Of a DNA stretch of 64,000 nt, positions 46,717 through 56,882 are shown in pieces (the stretch's first letter is position 1; every line of letters begins with the position of its first letter). The position numbers and the translations under genes were made by a program. The notes below the pieces were generated by a model. That model did not search any database, was not told where the DNA came from, and was given only the letters and a program-made list of their open reading frames with translations. The stretch is from DSYU01 sp963827605 (GTDB lineage: Bacteria > Chloroflexota > Anaerolineae > Anaerolineales > Anaerolineaceae). Location of the stretch: positions 868,001 to 932,000 of the forward strand of contig CAWHBK010000003.1 of NCBI GenBank assembly GCA_963827605.1, given 5' to 3'.

Positions 46717-48883
46717 TTACGACTTCTTTTGGATAAGCTTCACCACATCCGGGAAATCAATCCCCAGGCGGCGGGCGGTATTCAGGGTGGGGATGCCGTT
46801 CTTCGTCCAACCGCGGCGCTTGTACACTGCGTCCACCAGCTGCTCGTAGCGTTCCTCGCGGTAGCGGCGCAGCGCTGCCATCTTTTCCTCGGTTGTCTTT
46901 CCTGCCGGGTCGCATCCAACATCTTCGCGCAGGGATTTGTCGTAGCGTTCGGCGCGCGACTCGTATTCCGCCGCCGTCACCGGGCCTACTGCGCGGTAAG
47001 GCGGATAATCGTACAGGCGCGTGCCGTAGCCCATGCGCAGGTTGAACAGGCGCTGGAAGTTATACACCTTCTCCGATTCGAGAATAATATCATCAATGGT
47101 GACCTTCTTCCCTATCACGCCTTCATACAGCCAGGTGTAGTTTTCGACATGTTCAGGCACTTTTTGCGGCTCTTTCGCCGTCTTATTGCTCACCGGGATG
47201 ATGTCATTCCAGGGCAGCTTGCACAGCCCGTGCAGGCTGAACCAGGTGCGCCACATCGGGAAGTAATGCAACGCCTCGGCCTTGGCCTCAAAGGTGGGCA
47301 GCTGCTTGTGCACCAGTTCCATGAAGATCAGCCAGGCCTCGTCGTGCTGCGCGCCTTTGGAAGCCAGCGCGTAGCCGCCCTGCTGCGCCAGCGATTCCTT
47401 GGTCATATATTCGGAGATCTCCAGGCCCTTTACTTCCATGCCGATATCCTGCAAGAAGGCCGGGTCGGCGCCGAACTGCTCGGCGAAGATCTGCTTCATC
47501 GCGCGCACACCCATGCCCACGATCATGCCAAAGCCTTCCCCGCGCGCCATCTGGTGGATCAGCTCGAGGGCTGCGTCGGCATTGCCCCAGGTGAGTTCCA
47601 GGCCGCCGGTGCGTTCCTTGTTCAGGATGCCGTATTCATAGCATTCCATGGCAAAGGCGATCGAATTGCCCAGCGAGATGGTGTCGATGCCGTAGGTATC
47701 GGCGTAGAAGTTGATCTCGAGAATATCCTGCGGGTCAAAGATGCTCAAGTTCGAGCGCAACCGCGCCCAGGGTTTCATATTCCGGGCCATCCACCAGCAC
47801 CGACTGCCCGGCATACGGGCCGGTGCGCAGATGATAGTGCGGCACGCTGTGCGCGCAGGACATCGTGCAGCCGTACCAGCAGCCATCCGGGGCCTGAGTG
47901 TCGAACAGCTCTTTCCAAACCTCACCGGCGATCTTGGGAGCCTGCGGATCGGCGCCAAAGCGGAAGTTCTGTACCGGCAGCAGGTCAAAGCGGTTCATGA
48001 TCTCGACCAGGTATGGCGTGCCGGTATGGCGCATGTCGTTCTGCGAGGCATCAAAATCGGTGATCTCTTTGTTGATGCGCTGCCCGGCTTTGCGGATCAG
48101 TTCCATATCGGCCACGCCGTTGCTGTCGCCGCCAGTTTCGCTGTAACGCACCACGATGGCCTTGATATGCTTATCGCGGAACACGCGCCCCTGCCCGCCG
48201 CGCGCAGCCTGCTTGATGCGGATTTCCTTGCGGCGCGGGTCGTAATAGCTGATGTTCAGCCCGCACATCGCCACGTGGTCGGCGGCCTGCCCGGCCGAAA
48301 CGACCGAGATGCTGCGCCTGTCGCGTTCGTCTTTCGCATACATCTCGGTCAGCTGTTGGATGACAGATGTGCGTATCTACCGCTTCCAGCGGTGCTTCTT
48401 CGATGCGCACCACGCCTTCGTCGCCGTCGATGAAGAGGATCACATCCCGGTCGGCCTTGCCCTGAATTTCCAGGGCATCCCAACCGGAGAACTTCAGGTA
48501 CGGGCCAAAATATCCGCCGCCGTTGCTGTCCACCGGGCAGTGGGTCAGCGGTGAGATGGTCACCACGGTGCATTTGCCGCTGCCGGGGTATGCCGTAATC
48601 CCGCCAATCGGACCGCCGGCGATGACAGATCTCATTTTCAGGGTCGTCCCAGCGTGTATTTTCGGTCACTCCGTTCCACAGCAGCCACAAACCAAACCCT
48701 TTGCCGCCCGTGAAGGTATCTTTCATCTGCTGGGTGACGGGTTTCCCGGCAATCGTGTTTTCCGAAAGGTTGATATACAGCGTGCGGTCCCGCATAGCCG
48801 CGCACGACCGGGCGCAGCTCATACTGCCACTCGACCAATGTCTTGTGCGCCTCACGTAATTCCGTCAGGGTAGGGAATGCCAT
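46717..48883 (-). CDS. Aldehyde:ferredoxin oxidoreductase family enzyme (about four frameshifts)
   Basis: Tungsten- or molybdenum-pterin enzyme of about 720 residues when its pieces are joined. The N-terminal pterin domain has DRTLYINLSENTIAGKPV and GGPIGGITAYPGSGKC. The [4Fe-4S] ligands appear in CWYGCTMSCAH, with a distal cysteine in SLHGLCKLP. The C-terminal part runs without breaks from SNLSIFDPQDILEINFYADT. Shifts near 48793 (an extra G in a GGG run), 48625, 48360 and 47750 each leave the conserved sequence continuing in another frame. The family oxidises aldehydes to acids with ferredoxin; BamB-like benzoyl-CoA reductase subunits belong to it too. No partner genes are beside it. AGGAG precedes the start. 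Confidence 0.85.
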
Positions 48884-49008
48884 AGACGAATTCTCCTGAA
48901 TTGAACTGAAAATTTGAAAAGTTGGGTAAAAAGTCGTAAAATACATTGTTCGGGGCAAGAATCCCCATCTACGCAACCATCCGTAAAAGGAAGGTCCTTG
49001 CTATTTAT

Positions 49009-49014
49009 TATAAT
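49009..49014 (+). promoter_or_regulatory. Possible -10 box of the AAA+ operon
   Basis: TATAAT lies 97 bases before the start of the ATPase gene, in the divergent gap with the aldehyde oxidoreductase gene. No good -35 partner is seen. Confidence 0.3.
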
Positions 49015-49110
49015 GATCGCTCGTTGCCCAGCGTTCTATAATCGTCACGCTTCGTGGCGACAAAAGTAACCAAAAAGCTCTATTTCGGAAGCACAGGGAG
49101 AGCGGCTTTG

Positions 49111-50669
49111 ATGACTACCGAGAAAGAAATGCCGAAGTTTGAGAAACAGCTAGACACCTATCTGCGCGCCCGTTTTACCTTTATCGTCCTGGTGACTCAC
49201 GAAGAGGAACGCGCCCTGCAGATGATCAGGCGCATGTGTGATGAAACCCACCGCAGCTGTATGAGCTGGGACGCCGCGGATGGGTTCCAATGGGTGTCGT
49301 CCGGCACCGGCACACTGCCCGCCGCTCGCGACCCACTGACCGCGCTTGAGCAGATCGGTAAAATGGATGGACAAATCGCTTCCCTGTTTGTGCTGAAAGA
49401 TTTCCACGATTTCTGGCAGAATGCGCAGGTACGCCGGAAACTGCGCAGCCTGTCGCAGGAGATGAAATTCACCAAGAAGTCGATCCTCATCCTCACGCCC
49501 AGCAGCCGCATTCCGGATGAGTTGAAAGATGAAATCGTTTTGGAAGCCGTGCCGCTGCCGGATGCCGGCGAGCTGCAGAAGGTGCTCGAAGACCTGACCA
49601 ATATCTCCGGCGTGCGGATCAACCTGACCCCGCTTGGCAAGGAAAAACTGGTCAAAGCCGCCATCGGGCTGACCGCTTCCCAGGCCCAGCGCGTATTTGC
49701 CAAAGCCATTGTCCGCGACGGAATGCTGGACGATACCGATATCGACCTGGTCACCGATGAGAAAAAGCAGATCATCCGCGAGAGCGAGGCGCTGGAGTTC
49801 TTTCCCGTCACCGAGACGCTGGACAACGTCGGCGGCCTGAAGGTGCTCAAAGAATGGCTGCGCCTGCGCGACCGCGCCTTTTCCAGACCGCGCGCGCGAA
49901 TACGGCCTGCCGATGCCCAAAGGGCATCGCCCTGATCGGCATCCCCGGCACCGGCAAGAGCCTGACCGCCAAGATGATCGGCGGGTTGTGGCGCATGCCG
50001 CTGCTGCGCCTGGATGTCGGCGCGCTGTTTGGCAGCCTGGTCGGCGAATCGGAAGAACGCACCCGCCGGGCCCTGCACCTGGCCGAAACCATCGCCCCCT
50101 GCGTGCTGTGGATCGACGAGATGGAAAAGGCTCTGGCCCACGGCGGGCTGGACAGCGGCACCAGCACGCGCGTCTTTGGCACCATCCTCACCTGGATGCA
50201 GGAGAAGAAAGCCCCGGTGTTTGTGGTGGCGACCGCCAACGATATCTCCAGCCTGCCGCCCGAGCTGCTGCGCAAAGGCCGCTTTGATGAAATCTTCTTC
50301 CTGGACCTGCCCACCCTGGAAGAGCGCAAGGAGATTTTCGCCGTGCACCTGCGCAAGCGCCGCCGCCTGCCGCAGGATTTCGATCTCGACCGGCTGGCCG
50401 CCGCCTCGGAAGGCTACGTCGGCGCGGAAATCGAGCAGGCCATCATCGACGCCATGTACATCGGCTTCAACGACAACGAGCGCGAGTTCACCACCGCCGA
50501 TATCCTCAACGCCCTGGCACGCCAGGTGCCGCTTTCCGTCTCGCAGCGCGAAGTGATCAACTACCTGCGCGAATGGCTGCGCGAAGGCCGCGCCCAATCC
50601 GCCTCCTTCGTCGAAGCGCAGGACGCCGAAGAGCAGTTTGTCCGTCTGGAAATCGCGCCGAGGAAATAA
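49111..50669 (+). CDS. Ycf46-type AAA+ ATPase (two indels)
   Basis: AAA+ ATPase of about 520 residues of the Ycf46 group. The N-terminal domain (about 1-240) has the Ycf46 features FTFIVLVTHEEERALQMI, ASLFVLKDFHDFW and KKQIIRESEALEFFPVTE. The AAA module has Walker A GIPGTGKS, Walker B VLWIDEMEK, sensor 1 ATAND and the arginine finger in LRKGRFDEIFF; the lid holds GAEIEQAIIDAMYIGFN. One extra A near 49885 and one extra G near 49922 break the frame in what should be FSDRAREYGLPMPKGIA. ATG 49111 has GGGAG upstream. Ycf46 is best known from plastids and cyanobacteria, function poorly defined. First gene of an eight-gene operon; probably a protein remodeller. Confidence 0.9.
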
Positions 50670-50678
50670 AGGCACACC

Positions 50679-53404
50679 GTGACCAAGAGCCCGCCCAACC
50701 GCCCAACCGAAAACAGCGAAGCCGAGCGCATCCAGCGCTGGCGCTGGATGCTGGAACAGGATGTGCCCATCATCGGCGGCTGGATGCACCGCCGGGTCAC
50801 CGCGGCGTTGAACGAAGTCGGCGCTGGCTGGTAACTGGCTGGCAGCCCAGTCGCTGGCGGTGGTCTTCGTGTTCCACAATGAGGCCGATGTGCGCAAAAT
50901 GGCCGGGCAAACCCTGCGGAAGATCAATTATTCCACCGGCATCGACGCGGTCTGGGGCGTGTGGGCTGAAACCCGCAATCCAGAACTGGAACAAATCGCG
51001 CTGAGCTTCAATCGCGTCGCCGACCACCCGGCCAGCGTGCGCCTGCTGAGCGCACTGCGCCTCAGCCTGGTTCGCCCTGAGGTAGCCAACACCATCACCC
51101 GCGGCAGCGCCGACCTGATTCCACCGCTGATCCAGGCCTGCGCTGACCGCGACCCGCATATTGCCGCTCGCGCCCGGAGGCGATCCTGCAAGCTGCACAA
51201 CCAGGCTTCGATCGACGCGTTGTGCCAGGCCTGGCAGGCCAACCGCGACCGCAGCGCTGGCTGAGATCCTGCAGCAGGCCGGCTATGTGGCCCAAAAACC
51301 GCCGGCACGCGCGTGCTTTCCGCGCTCAAGATCAACCAGCTCGAAACGGTGATGGCACGGCACCGCCGATATGGTCGCGCCGCTGGTGGCAGCCTGCGAG
51401 GACACCGATCCAGAAATCGCCGGCCGCGCCCGCCAGTGCCTGCCGCACCTGCAACAACCAGGCCGCCGTGGACGAGTTCTGCCGGCTGTGGAGCGAGACG
51501 CGCAGCCCGCTGCTTGAGACCGCGCTTGCTCCAGGCCGGTTACAAAGCGCGCAGCCCGGCCAGAGTGCGCCTGCTGGTCGCGCTAAAGACCGCGTCGTTT
51601 GAGCGTCGCGGAAAAAGTGACCCCGCAGGGCTGCCCTTCTTGCTGGAAGCCACTCAGGACGCCGACGAAACCATTCGCCAGAATGCGCGACCATGCGCTG
51701 GCCAACCTGAAAGATGAAGAAACCCGCGATGCGCTGTGCGTGCGGGTGATCGAGATCGAACGATGCGCAGTCGAAGGAAATTGCCCTGGCAAACGGCTAC
51801 GCCCCGCGCGCGCCTGAGACGCGCGCCCTGTTCTACTTCCTCACCGAACAGTGGCCGGCCTACGATGCGCTGGATTTTGACCAGGGCATGCTGCGCGCCA
51901 TCTACGAAGGCAGCGCGCCGGAAATGCGCCAGCGAATTGCCGCCCGCGTTCAGTCCGCCGGGCGGACCGACTACCTGACCATCCTGGCCGGGATGGATTA
52001 CCGCTCGCGGGTCGAGGAGGTCAACCCGAGCGAAGCCGCTCTGCTGATTCGCGTGCTGGCCGAAAACCGCGAGTACGAACGGCTCTGGCCGCTGGCCCCC
52101 GAGCTGGCCCTGCCCTTCAGCCTGGAGATCATCCAGATCCTGGACGAAAATTCATGGCGCCCGGCCGGAGAAGCCGACCAGCCGGTGTTTGATGAGCTGG
52201 TGCGCCTTTCCCAGCAGCCCATCCTCCTGGCCGGTCCCCGAGCTCACCCGCACCCTGCCGCTGGCTCATTCGCGCGCCACGTTGAAAGTAAAGGGCCGGA
52301 TCAATGATGTGGCCTTTTCCCCCAACCGCCCGGTCCTGGCCATTGCCACCAGCCAGCGCAAAGTGGTGCTCTGGAACTTCCAAACTGCCGCCGTCGAGCG
52401 CGTCTGGGATACTTTCCTCCATTCGGTCGGCAAAGTGCATTTCACCTCCCGCGGCCTGCTGCTGTGCGCTGAGCGGACCAACAACACACGCCCTGTGCTC
52501 GGTATACGCCTACGGTCCCGATGAAGCCTTTCAACTGACGGCCCACGAAGGCACGGTGACCGCTCTCGAACCGTTGGCGAAGACCTCCTGCTGACCGCCG
52601 GGCGTGACAGCCACGTTTTCCTATGGGATCTGGCGCAGAAAAAGAAGATCGCCGAGAAGGAATTTTCGTTCTGGGCGCGTTCGGCTGCGATTTCGCCTGA
52701 CAACCAGTCCGCGGCGCTGCTCCACGACCGGGTCAGCCTGGTTCGCCTGCCCGAGCTGAACATCGTCCCCGGATACGCCGTACCTGGCCCCACAGCTGGA
52801 GGGCTTCAAACGCGGCGTGGCCCAGAATGCGGCTTTCTCTCCGGATGGGAAATTCCTGCTCGCCGGGCAGTATAACGGCCAGGTAGGGCTGTACTATCAC
52901 AACTCGCTCACCCAGCGCCCGCGCCGGGCCGTGGTCACCCAACACAGCCAGCCGGTCCGCGGCATTCATTTCCTGCCCGGTCACCCGCTGGTCATTTCCG
53001 CCGGCGCCGAAGGCCAGGTGCGCTTCATCCACTGGCCCGAAATGCATCTACTGGGTCAGGTATATGCGCCGGATGGGACACTGACTTCGCTGCGCGTCTC
53101 GCAGCAGGGGGCTTTTATGGCCACCGGCACCAACGAAGCCTCGCTGGTGCTGTGGGATCTGCGCGTGCTGGATATCCCCGACCTTTTCACCCAGCCGCTG
53201 GCCACTGCTTCGCACGACCAGATCTCCACCGTCCTGGCCCTCGGCGAATATAACTCGCTGCCCGAACCGGTCCGAAACGGCTTGAAATTTTTACGAACCC
53301 TGCTACAATATCGTTTCCGTTACGATATCCAGATCGAAGAAGCGCCGCTGATCCAGTTTGGGGAGTTCGATATTATCCTGGATGAGGCCGAAAAACCCGC
53401 ATGA
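50679..53404 (+). CDS. HEAT-repeat/WD40 protein 1 (a dozen or so indels)
   Basis: About 905 residues when joined. Residues to about 350 show helical repeats of the HEAT type (for example LLSALRLSLVRPEVANTI, LHNQASIDALCQAW, NNQAAVDEFCRLWSETRS). A middle domain has ETRALFYFLTEQWPAYDAL. The last 400 residues are a WD40 propeller with blades such as INDVAFSPNRPVLAIAT, AAFSPDGKFLLAGQYNG and LVLWDLRVLDIP. It ends with a conserved tail, RYDIQIEEAPLIQFGEFDII. It looks like a scaffold. The start is a GTG at 50679. Its stop overlaps the GrpE-like start (ATGA). The frame changes every 100-300 bases, but the repeats persist, so sequence error is likely. Confidence 0.7.
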
Positions 53405-53957
53405 AAAATTGGTTTTCCAACCTTTTGAAACCCGCGCGGGGTCCCGCTGCCGCCGGGGATCCTGTCTCGCCCGCGCAAGCCAGCCGTATGGATCAAACCG
53501 CGGACTTGCTTGCGCTGCAAAAAGAAACCCAGGCCCTGCGCATGGATCTGGAAAACCGCGAGCAGAGCATCGCGAACATGAAACAGGAGATCGAGCGCAT
53601 GCGGCTGCGTCAGGACCAGATGATCGCTGAGACGGTGGAGACCCGCCTGTCCGGCCTGTTCGGTGACCTGGCCGGCGCCGGCCAGCCAGATCTTGACCCA
53701 GGCCGACCTGCTCGAAAAGCAGGGCAAACCCGTCCAGGCGCGGGATGTACTCGCGGTCGCCCGGCGGATGCTCCGCGCGCTGGAGCGCTATGGGCTCGCG
53801 TTCGCCGGCCAGACCGGCGAGCAGGTGTTTTTTGACCCCAACCAGCACACCCCCATCAACGAAGCCGCCCAGCCTCAGGCCGGCCAGCCGGTAACGATCC
53901 GCTTCGCCGGGGTGACCTACCAGGGGAAAATGATTTATAAAGCTATTGGTGGAGTAA
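53401..53957 (+). CDS. GrpE-like nucleotide exchange factor (one or two frameshifts)
   Basis: About 185 residues. A long N-terminal coiled coil (about 30-80) is followed by helices (QADLLEKQGKPVQARDVLAV) and a beta domain with VFFDPNQHTPINEA, matching the GrpE signature FDPxxH, then PVTIRFAGVTYQGKMIYKAI. GrpE proteins release ADP from Hsp70. A frame change occurs near 53680. As sequenced, the frame runs on into the Hsp70 (a fusion). If one G in GGTGG near 53951 is an insertion, the protein ends ...YKAIVE-stop at 53955-53957, eight bases before the Hsp70 ATG and with a ribosome site. I favour two genes but cannot decide. Confidence 0.72.
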
Positions 53958-53965
53958 GAGGTTTC

Positions 53966-55577
53966 ATGCCCGGACGCCTGGCAGTTGATTTTGGCACTTC
54001 CAATACCGTCGTCGCCCTGTGGGATGAAACCCACCAGCAGGGCGTGCCGCTGCACATCCCCGAATTTGGCATGCTCGAAAAGCAGGGCGATGAGACCATC
54101 TCGCTGATCCCCTCGCTCATCCATTACGCGCCCGACAACCGCACCTGGATCGGCAGCCAGGTGATCCAGCGCGGTCTGCGCCAGTCGCCGCGCACCTTCC
54201 GCTGGATGAAGCGCTACATCAGCCACCGCAGCCCCAACAAGATGCGCATCGACGGCCGCGAAATTACCCCCTACATCGCCGGGCAGGACTTTCTCTCCAG
54301 CGTGCTGGTCTTCGCCGCGCAGGAAACCGGCTTCCGCGATGAAGAAGTGGCGCTGAGCGTGCCGGTGGAGGCCTTCGAGCATTACGAGAACTGGCTGGCA
54401 TCGGTGGCCGAGAGCGCCGGGATGCCGCGCTTCCGCCTGATCGACGAGCCTTCCGCGGCCGCGCTGGGGTATGGCGCGCATATCCAGCCGGGCAATGTCT
54501 ACCTGTTGTTTGATTTTGGCGGCGGGACGCTGCACGCGGCGGTGGTGCTGATCGAAGCCGAAGAAAGCGGGCAGGCGGGGCAGCGCCTGGCCAGCGGGCG
54601 ACGCTGCCGGGTGCTGGGCAAGGCCGGGCGCGATATCGGCGGCACCACCATCGACCAGTGGATTTTCCAGGAAGTGCTGCGCCAGAACCACCGCAGCGAC
54701 GGCGACGAAGACGTGCGCCGCATCAGCACCGCCTTGCTGGTGGAATGCGAGCGGGTCAAGGAGAAGCTGTCCTTTGCCGAGCAAGCCGACCTCAGCGTGG
54801 TCAACCCTGAAACCGGCGCGGTGATGGCGGCGGATTTTACCCGCGCCGGCTTCGAAGAGCTGCTCGATCAGCACGATCTGTTCACCGAGATCAACCAGAC
54901 CATTCGCTCGGCAATCAACGCCGCCACCGAACGCGGCTACGATGAAAGCAGCATCCAGGCGGTGCTGATGGTGGGCGGCAGCAGCCAGATCCCGGCAGTG
55001 CAGCGCACGCTGCGCCAGATCTTTGGCCGCGAGCGGGTAAAGTTCAACCGCCCGCTGGATGCGGTGGCGCGCGGCGCGGCCGCCTTCGTCGCCGGGGTGG
55101 ATTTCTTCGATCACATCCAGCACGATTACGCCATCCGCTATGTCAACCCAGAAAAGGGCAAGTACGATTACCGCACCATCGTCCAGCGCGGCACGCCCTA
55201 CCCAACGCAGCGAACCTGTCACACGCCTGTCCATTAAAGCCTCCTATGATGAACAGAAGCACCTGGGCATCGCCATTTACGAGCTGGGCGAACAGCGCCA
55301 GCGCATGAATACCCAGCCGGTCGAGCTGGTTTTCGACCCCAGCGGCGCGGCGCGCATCACCCGCCTGACCCCCGCCGAACAGGAAAAACGCGCCATGTTT
55401 TGGATGAACGAGCACAACCAGACCTTCCTCACCGCCGAACCGCCCGCCCGCCGCGGAGAGGCTCGCTTTGAGGTAGAATTCTCCATCGATGAAAATAAAC
55501 GCCTGATCATCACCGCGCGCGATATCATCACAGGCCGTCTGACCCATAAAGATTATCCGGTCGTAAAATTGACCTGA
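53966..55577 (+). CDS. Hsp70-family chaperone, DnaK-like, short (one frameshift)
   Basis: About 536 residues, shorter than DnaK because the C-terminal lid is missing. The ATPase domain has phosphate-1 LAVDFGTSNTVVALW, RLIDEPSAAALGYG, phosphate-2 LFDFGGGTLHAAVV and adenosine motif VLMVGGSSQIPAVQ. A substrate-binding beta domain follows (RLSIKASYDEQKHLG through ARFEVEFSIDENKRLIITA). The frame changes near 55208, joining GTPYPT to SEPVTRLSIK. It lacks a DnaJ partner in the window. Placed after a GrpE-like gene, it forms a chaperone module dedicated to this locus. Confidence 0.87.
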
Positions 55578-55589
55578 TTGGAGATAACG

Positions 55590-55973
55590 ATGTCCCATTT
55601 TTCACGGATCCAGACAAAGATGATTGAGAAAGAGTTTGCCCTGATGGCCATCAAAGACCTGGGCTTCACCTATCGAAGAAGGCGAACAGGAAGTGAAAGG
55701 CTTTGGCGGGCAAAAAAGCCCGGTCGATATCCGCATCAAACTGCCGCTCAGCTATGATATTGGCTTGCGGAAAAAAGGCAGCACCTACGAAATCGTCGCC
55801 GATTGGTTTGGCGTGCGCGGCATTAACCAGAAGCTGACTTCACCCAAAAACTGATGCAGCGCTATGCTTACCATGCCTCCCGCGCCAAGCTGGAACAGCA
55901 GGGTTTTAACATGGTCGAGGAAAAGGTCGAAGATACCGGCCAGATCCGCATCGTCCTCCGACGAATGGCCTGA
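55590..55973 (+). CDS. DUF1257 (Ycf35-type) protein (two frameshifts)
   Basis: About 127 residues. MSHFSRIQTKMIEKEFALMA at the start is the DUF1257/Ycf35 signature. The frame is lost after LGFTY at about 55673 and resumes as EEGEQEVKGFGGQKSPVDIR, then shifts again near 55841 to FTQKLMQRYAYHASR and ends VLRRMA. GGAG lies upstream, 12 bases after the Hsp70 stop. Ycf35 is an uncharacterised protein conserved in algal plastids and cyanobacteria. Its pairing with a Ycf46 homologue in one operon is notable. Confidence 0.83.
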
Positions 55974-56024
55974 CGCAATATCCGGAATATCTCCATTTTT
56001 GTTCTCAGCCAGCATTGCACTTTT

Positions 56025-56061
56025 CTGAGAACTGAGGACTGATCACTGAGAACTGATCACT
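56025..56061. repeat. Intergenic CTGAGAACTGATCAC-type repeat
   Basis: Two copies of CTGAGAACTGA (56025-56035 and 56046-56056) interlock with two copies of ACTGATCACT (56038-56047 and 56052-56061). They fill the gap between the DUF1257 and DUF2997 genes, otherwise a tight operon. Confidence 0.75.
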
Positions 56062-56070
56062 TGAGGTAAC

Positions 56071-56286
56071 ATGGAACTCCAGGAAATCGAAGTAATAATC
56101 GGCAAAGACGGGCAGGTGCAGATCCAGGTGCGCGGCGTGCAGGGCCTGAAGTGCCTGGAAATCACCAAAGAATTGGAAGAAGCGCTGGGCGGTGAAATCC
56201 TCGCCCGCATCATGACGCCGGAAGCATTGGAACAGGAAAACCAGACGGATGCCGACCAGGACCAGCACCTGAAGGCATCGCATTAA
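56071..56286 (+). CDS. DUF2997 protein
   Basis: Small protein of 71 residues. IEVIIGKDGQVQIQVRGVQG, then CLEITKELEEALGGE, match the DUF2997 pattern of short proteins usually encoded next to DUF1257. It has a single cysteine that could be modified or bind a metal. GAGG precedes the ATG. The next gene starts 5 bases after its stop. It might be a substrate or activator of the neighbouring radical SAM enzyme. Confidence 0.83.
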   Translation: MELQEIEVIIGKDGQVQIQVRGVQGLKCLEITKELEEALGGEILARIMTPEALEQENQTDADQDQHLKASH

Positions 56287-56291
56287 AGCGC

Positions 56292-56873
56292 ATGCAAGAT
56301 AAAACCATCCGTCTACACCGTATCGAGCCGGTCAGCCGCGCCAATGGGCCCGGCCTGCGCACCGTAATCTGGGTGCAGGGCTGCGCATTGGGCTGCCCGG
56401 GCTGTTTCAACCCCGAAACCCACACCCTGCAGGGCGGCGAAATCTGGCCGGTGGAAAAACTGGTAGAGCGCATCCTGGCAATCCAGGCCGGGCCAGAAGG
56501 GCCCAAGCTCGAAGGGCTTACCCTCAGCGGCGGCGAGCCGCTCCACCAGCACCGCGCGCTGGCCCGTGTGCTCGAGCAGGTGCGTGAAAAAACCAACCTT
56601 TCCATCCTGGTATTTACCGGGTATGACTGGGACGAGCTCCAACGCTTGAAAGGTATCGACCGCTTCCTGGCAAACGTGGATGTATTGATCGCCGGTCGGT
56701 ATGATGCTGCCCGCCGCGTGGCCCAGGGCCTGATCGGCTCGGCCAACAAAGTGCCGCATTTCTTGACCGGGCGGTATACCGCCGCGGATCTGGATGCAGT
56801 CCCCCAGGCAGAAATAATCGTCACACCGGATGGCGAGATCATCCTCAGTGGGATCGACCCGCTGAAGTGGTAA
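56292..56873 (+). CDS. Small radical SAM protein, NrdG-like (4Fe-4S single cluster)
   Basis: Protein of 193 residues, comparable in size to activating enzymes. The cluster motif is CALGCPGCFN (C31, C35, C38). LEGLTLSGGEPLHQH is the SAM-binding GGE motif. A complete partial barrel continues to IDPLKW at the end. NrdG makes a glycyl radical on ribonucleotide reductase, but no NrdD is nearby, and the DUF1257/DUF2997 neighbours suggest a different target. The motif is intact, so it should be active. Confidence 0.88.
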   Translation: MQDKTIRLHRIEPVSRANGPGLRTVIWVQGCALGCPGCFNPETHTLQGGEIWPVEKLVERILAIQAGPEGPKLEGLTLSGGEPLHQHRALARVLEQVREKTNLSILVFTGYDWDELQRLKGIDRFLANVDVLIAGRYDAARRVAQGLIGSANKVPHFLTGRYTAADLDAVPQAEIIVTPDGEIILSGIDPLKW

Positions 56874-56882
56874 GGTCTGCTC

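Noticed and set aside
49197..50927. A long minus-strand open frame opposite the AAA+ gene
   Set aside because: Antisense shadow of a GC-rich gene; the Ycf46 motifs on the plus strand settle the coding strand.
50679..53404. Genuine pseudogene
   Set aside because: Repeats and the conserved tail continue across all breaks, and the downstream gene start still overlaps its stop, so errors explain the pattern better.
53303..55234. A 640-codon open frame on the minus strand opposite the Hsp70 region
   Set aside because: It has no motifs, low-complexity composition, and mirrors the codon bias of the plus-strand genes; the plus strand has clear Hsp70 motifs.
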